DNA of 6,970 bases from Acetobacteraceae bacterium (GTDB lineage: Bacteria > Pseudomonadota > Alphaproteobacteria > Acetobacterales > Acetobacteraceae), in assembly GCA_027306955.1 (NCBI GenBank), contig DAHUXX010000258.1, positions 1 to 6,970 of the forward strand. Reading direction: 5' to 3'. Position numbers and translations under genes: made by a program. The notes below the pieces were generated by a model. It was not told the origin of the DNA and searched no databases. It was given only the letters and a program-made list of their open reading frames with translations. This document shows positions 6,234 to 6,970 of this stretch, piece after piece (the first letter of the stretch is position 1; every line of letters starts with the position of its first letter).

Positions 6234-6970
6234 ATGTCCCCGCGCCGCGTGAGTGTGCTGCTGCCGTACCCCTTCGCGGGGCCGCTCGACTATTTGCTGC
6301 CCGCAGCGGCGCTCCCCGAAGGCGCCGAAGCGGTGCCCGGCGCCCTGGCCCCCGGCACCTTGGTCGTCGTTCCGCTGGGCAGCCGTGCCGTGGTAGGCGT
6401 GGTGTGGGACGCGGAGCCGGACACCAACCTGCCGGCGCGCAAGCTGCGGCCCGTCGCCGAGGTGCTGGCATGGCCGCGGATGCGCCCCGACCTGCGGCGG
6501 CTGGTGGACTGGATCGCCGGCTACACGCTGGCGCCGCCGGGCGAGGTGTTGGCGATGATGCTGCGGCCCTTCGTGCTCGAGCCCGAGGCACCGGTGCGGG
6601 GTTGGGCGCTGGGCGAAGGCACCGCGAGGCCGAGCGAGGCGCGCGCGAAGGTGCTGGCGGCGTTGGCCTCGGGGCCGGTGCCGGCACGCGAGTTCGGCGG
6701 CGTCGCGTCCGCCGCGGTGATCCGGGGCCTGGCGGAAGCTGGCGCGATCGTGCCGGTGGAATTGCCACCGCCGGCACCGAAGCTGCCGGACCCGGAGCAC
6801 CCCGGACCGGTGCTGTCGGAGGCGCAGCGCGCGGCCGCGGCTTCGCTCGGGGCCGAAGGGTATTCCGTGACGCTGCTCGACGGCGTGACGGGATCCGGCA
6901 AGACCGAGGTGTATCTGGAGGCGATTGCGGCGACGCTGCGGCGCGGGCGGCAGGCGCTGGTGCTGCTGCC
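6234..6970 (+). CDS. priA: Primosomal replication-restart helicase PriA (3'-truncated)
   Basis: PriA binds abandoned replication forks and D-loops, unwinds DNA 3' to 5' and reloads the replicative helicase. The frame runs open from the ATG at 6234 to the window edge, giving the first 245 residues of a protein that is usually about 730. Visible parts: an N-terminal 3'-DNA-binding domain (about 4-105; VSVLLPYPFAGPLDYLLP, then GTLVVVPLGSR and VGVVWD), a winged-helix-like segment (about 134-176), and the start of the superfamily 2 helicase core (from about 194) with LSEAQRAAA and the Walker A motif GVTGSGKTEVYLE (Lys223). The DEXH box, zinc-binding cysteines and C-terminal domain lie outside the window. 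A TAG at 6228-6230 blocks any longer start. GTG at 6249 or 6255 is possible but would trim the conserved N-terminus. No strong Shine-Dalgarno sequence is seen. It is divergent from the transaldolase gene, with 42 bp between the starts. Confidence 0.95.
   Translation, partial: MSPRRVSVLLPYPFAGPLDYLLPAAALPEGAEAVPGALAPGTLVVVPLGSRAVVGVVWDAEPDTNLPARKLRPVAEVLAWPRMRPDLRRLVDWIAGYTLAPPGEVLAMMLRPFVLEPEAPVRGWALGEGTARPSEARAKVLAALASGPVPAREFGGVASAAVIRGLAEAGAIVPVELPPPAPKLPDPEHPGPVLSEAQRAAAASLGAEGYSVTLLDGVTGSGKTEVYLEAIAATLRRGRQALVLL

Noticed and set aside
6192..6260. Candidate promoter elements (TATCGT-like on minus, GATAGC on plus)
   Set aside because: No partner -35 box at suitable spacing; the matches are too weak to report as sites.
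6192..6800. An N-terminal extension of the transaldolase up to 6800
   Set aside because: The extension is antisense to priA and has no conserved sequence. A good Shine-Dalgarno site precedes the ATG at 6191, and the family begins with MKFFVDTAD.
1..6970. tRNA or rRNA genes, CRISPR arrays, insertion sequences, phage or defence genes
   Set aside because: Reading both strands showed none. XerC is the housekeeping recombinase with its usual DUF484 neighbour, not evidence of an integrated element.

Overview
This is a gene-dense, high-GC (roughly 70 percent) chromosomal window. The protein families and their order suggest an alphaproteobacterium. The closest fit from memory is the Acetobacteraceae/Rhodospirillales, but no search was run, so the family level is tentative. 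All eight genes are housekeeping genes. I see no mobile element, CRISPR array, tRNA or rRNA, and I do not see a novel multi-gene system.

Left half (1-3968, plus strand): four genes packed as one probable transcription unit. The 3' part of sucB (2-oxoglutarate dehydrogenase E2) is followed 3 bp later by lpdA (E3 dihydrolipoyl dehydrogenase). The lpdA stop overlaps the pdxA start by one base, and the pdxA stop overlaps the pdxJ start by four bases. Two enzymes of a TCA-cycle complex are therefore joined to the two enzymes that make pyridoxine 5'-phosphate. PdxA and PdxJ catalyse consecutive steps through an unstable intermediate, so their translational coupling makes biochemical sense.

Middle (3969-3995): a 27-bp convergent gap with a short GC-rich inverted repeat. 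It separates the plus-strand unit from a minus-strand unit.

Right half, minus strand (6191 down to 3996): a transaldolase/fructose-6-phosphate aldolase family gene whose active-site residues favour transaldolase, then a DUF484 gene (YigA family), then xerC. The gaps are 21 and 6 bp, and all three genes share one reading frame with a single stop codon between neighbours. The transaldolase/DUF484 junction lies in a 19-bp tandem duplication that includes both the stop of one gene and the start of the next. DUF484 next to xerC matches the arrangement known from E. coli (yigA-xerC).

Far right (6234 to the end, plus strand): the 5' part of priA, the primosomal replication-restart helicase, cut by the window edge just after Walker A. 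It is divergent from the transaldolase gene across only 42 bp. The points most worth checking are the OGDH/vitamin B6 operon fusion, the tandem duplication at the gene junction, the transaldolase-type active site and the weak start of xerC.
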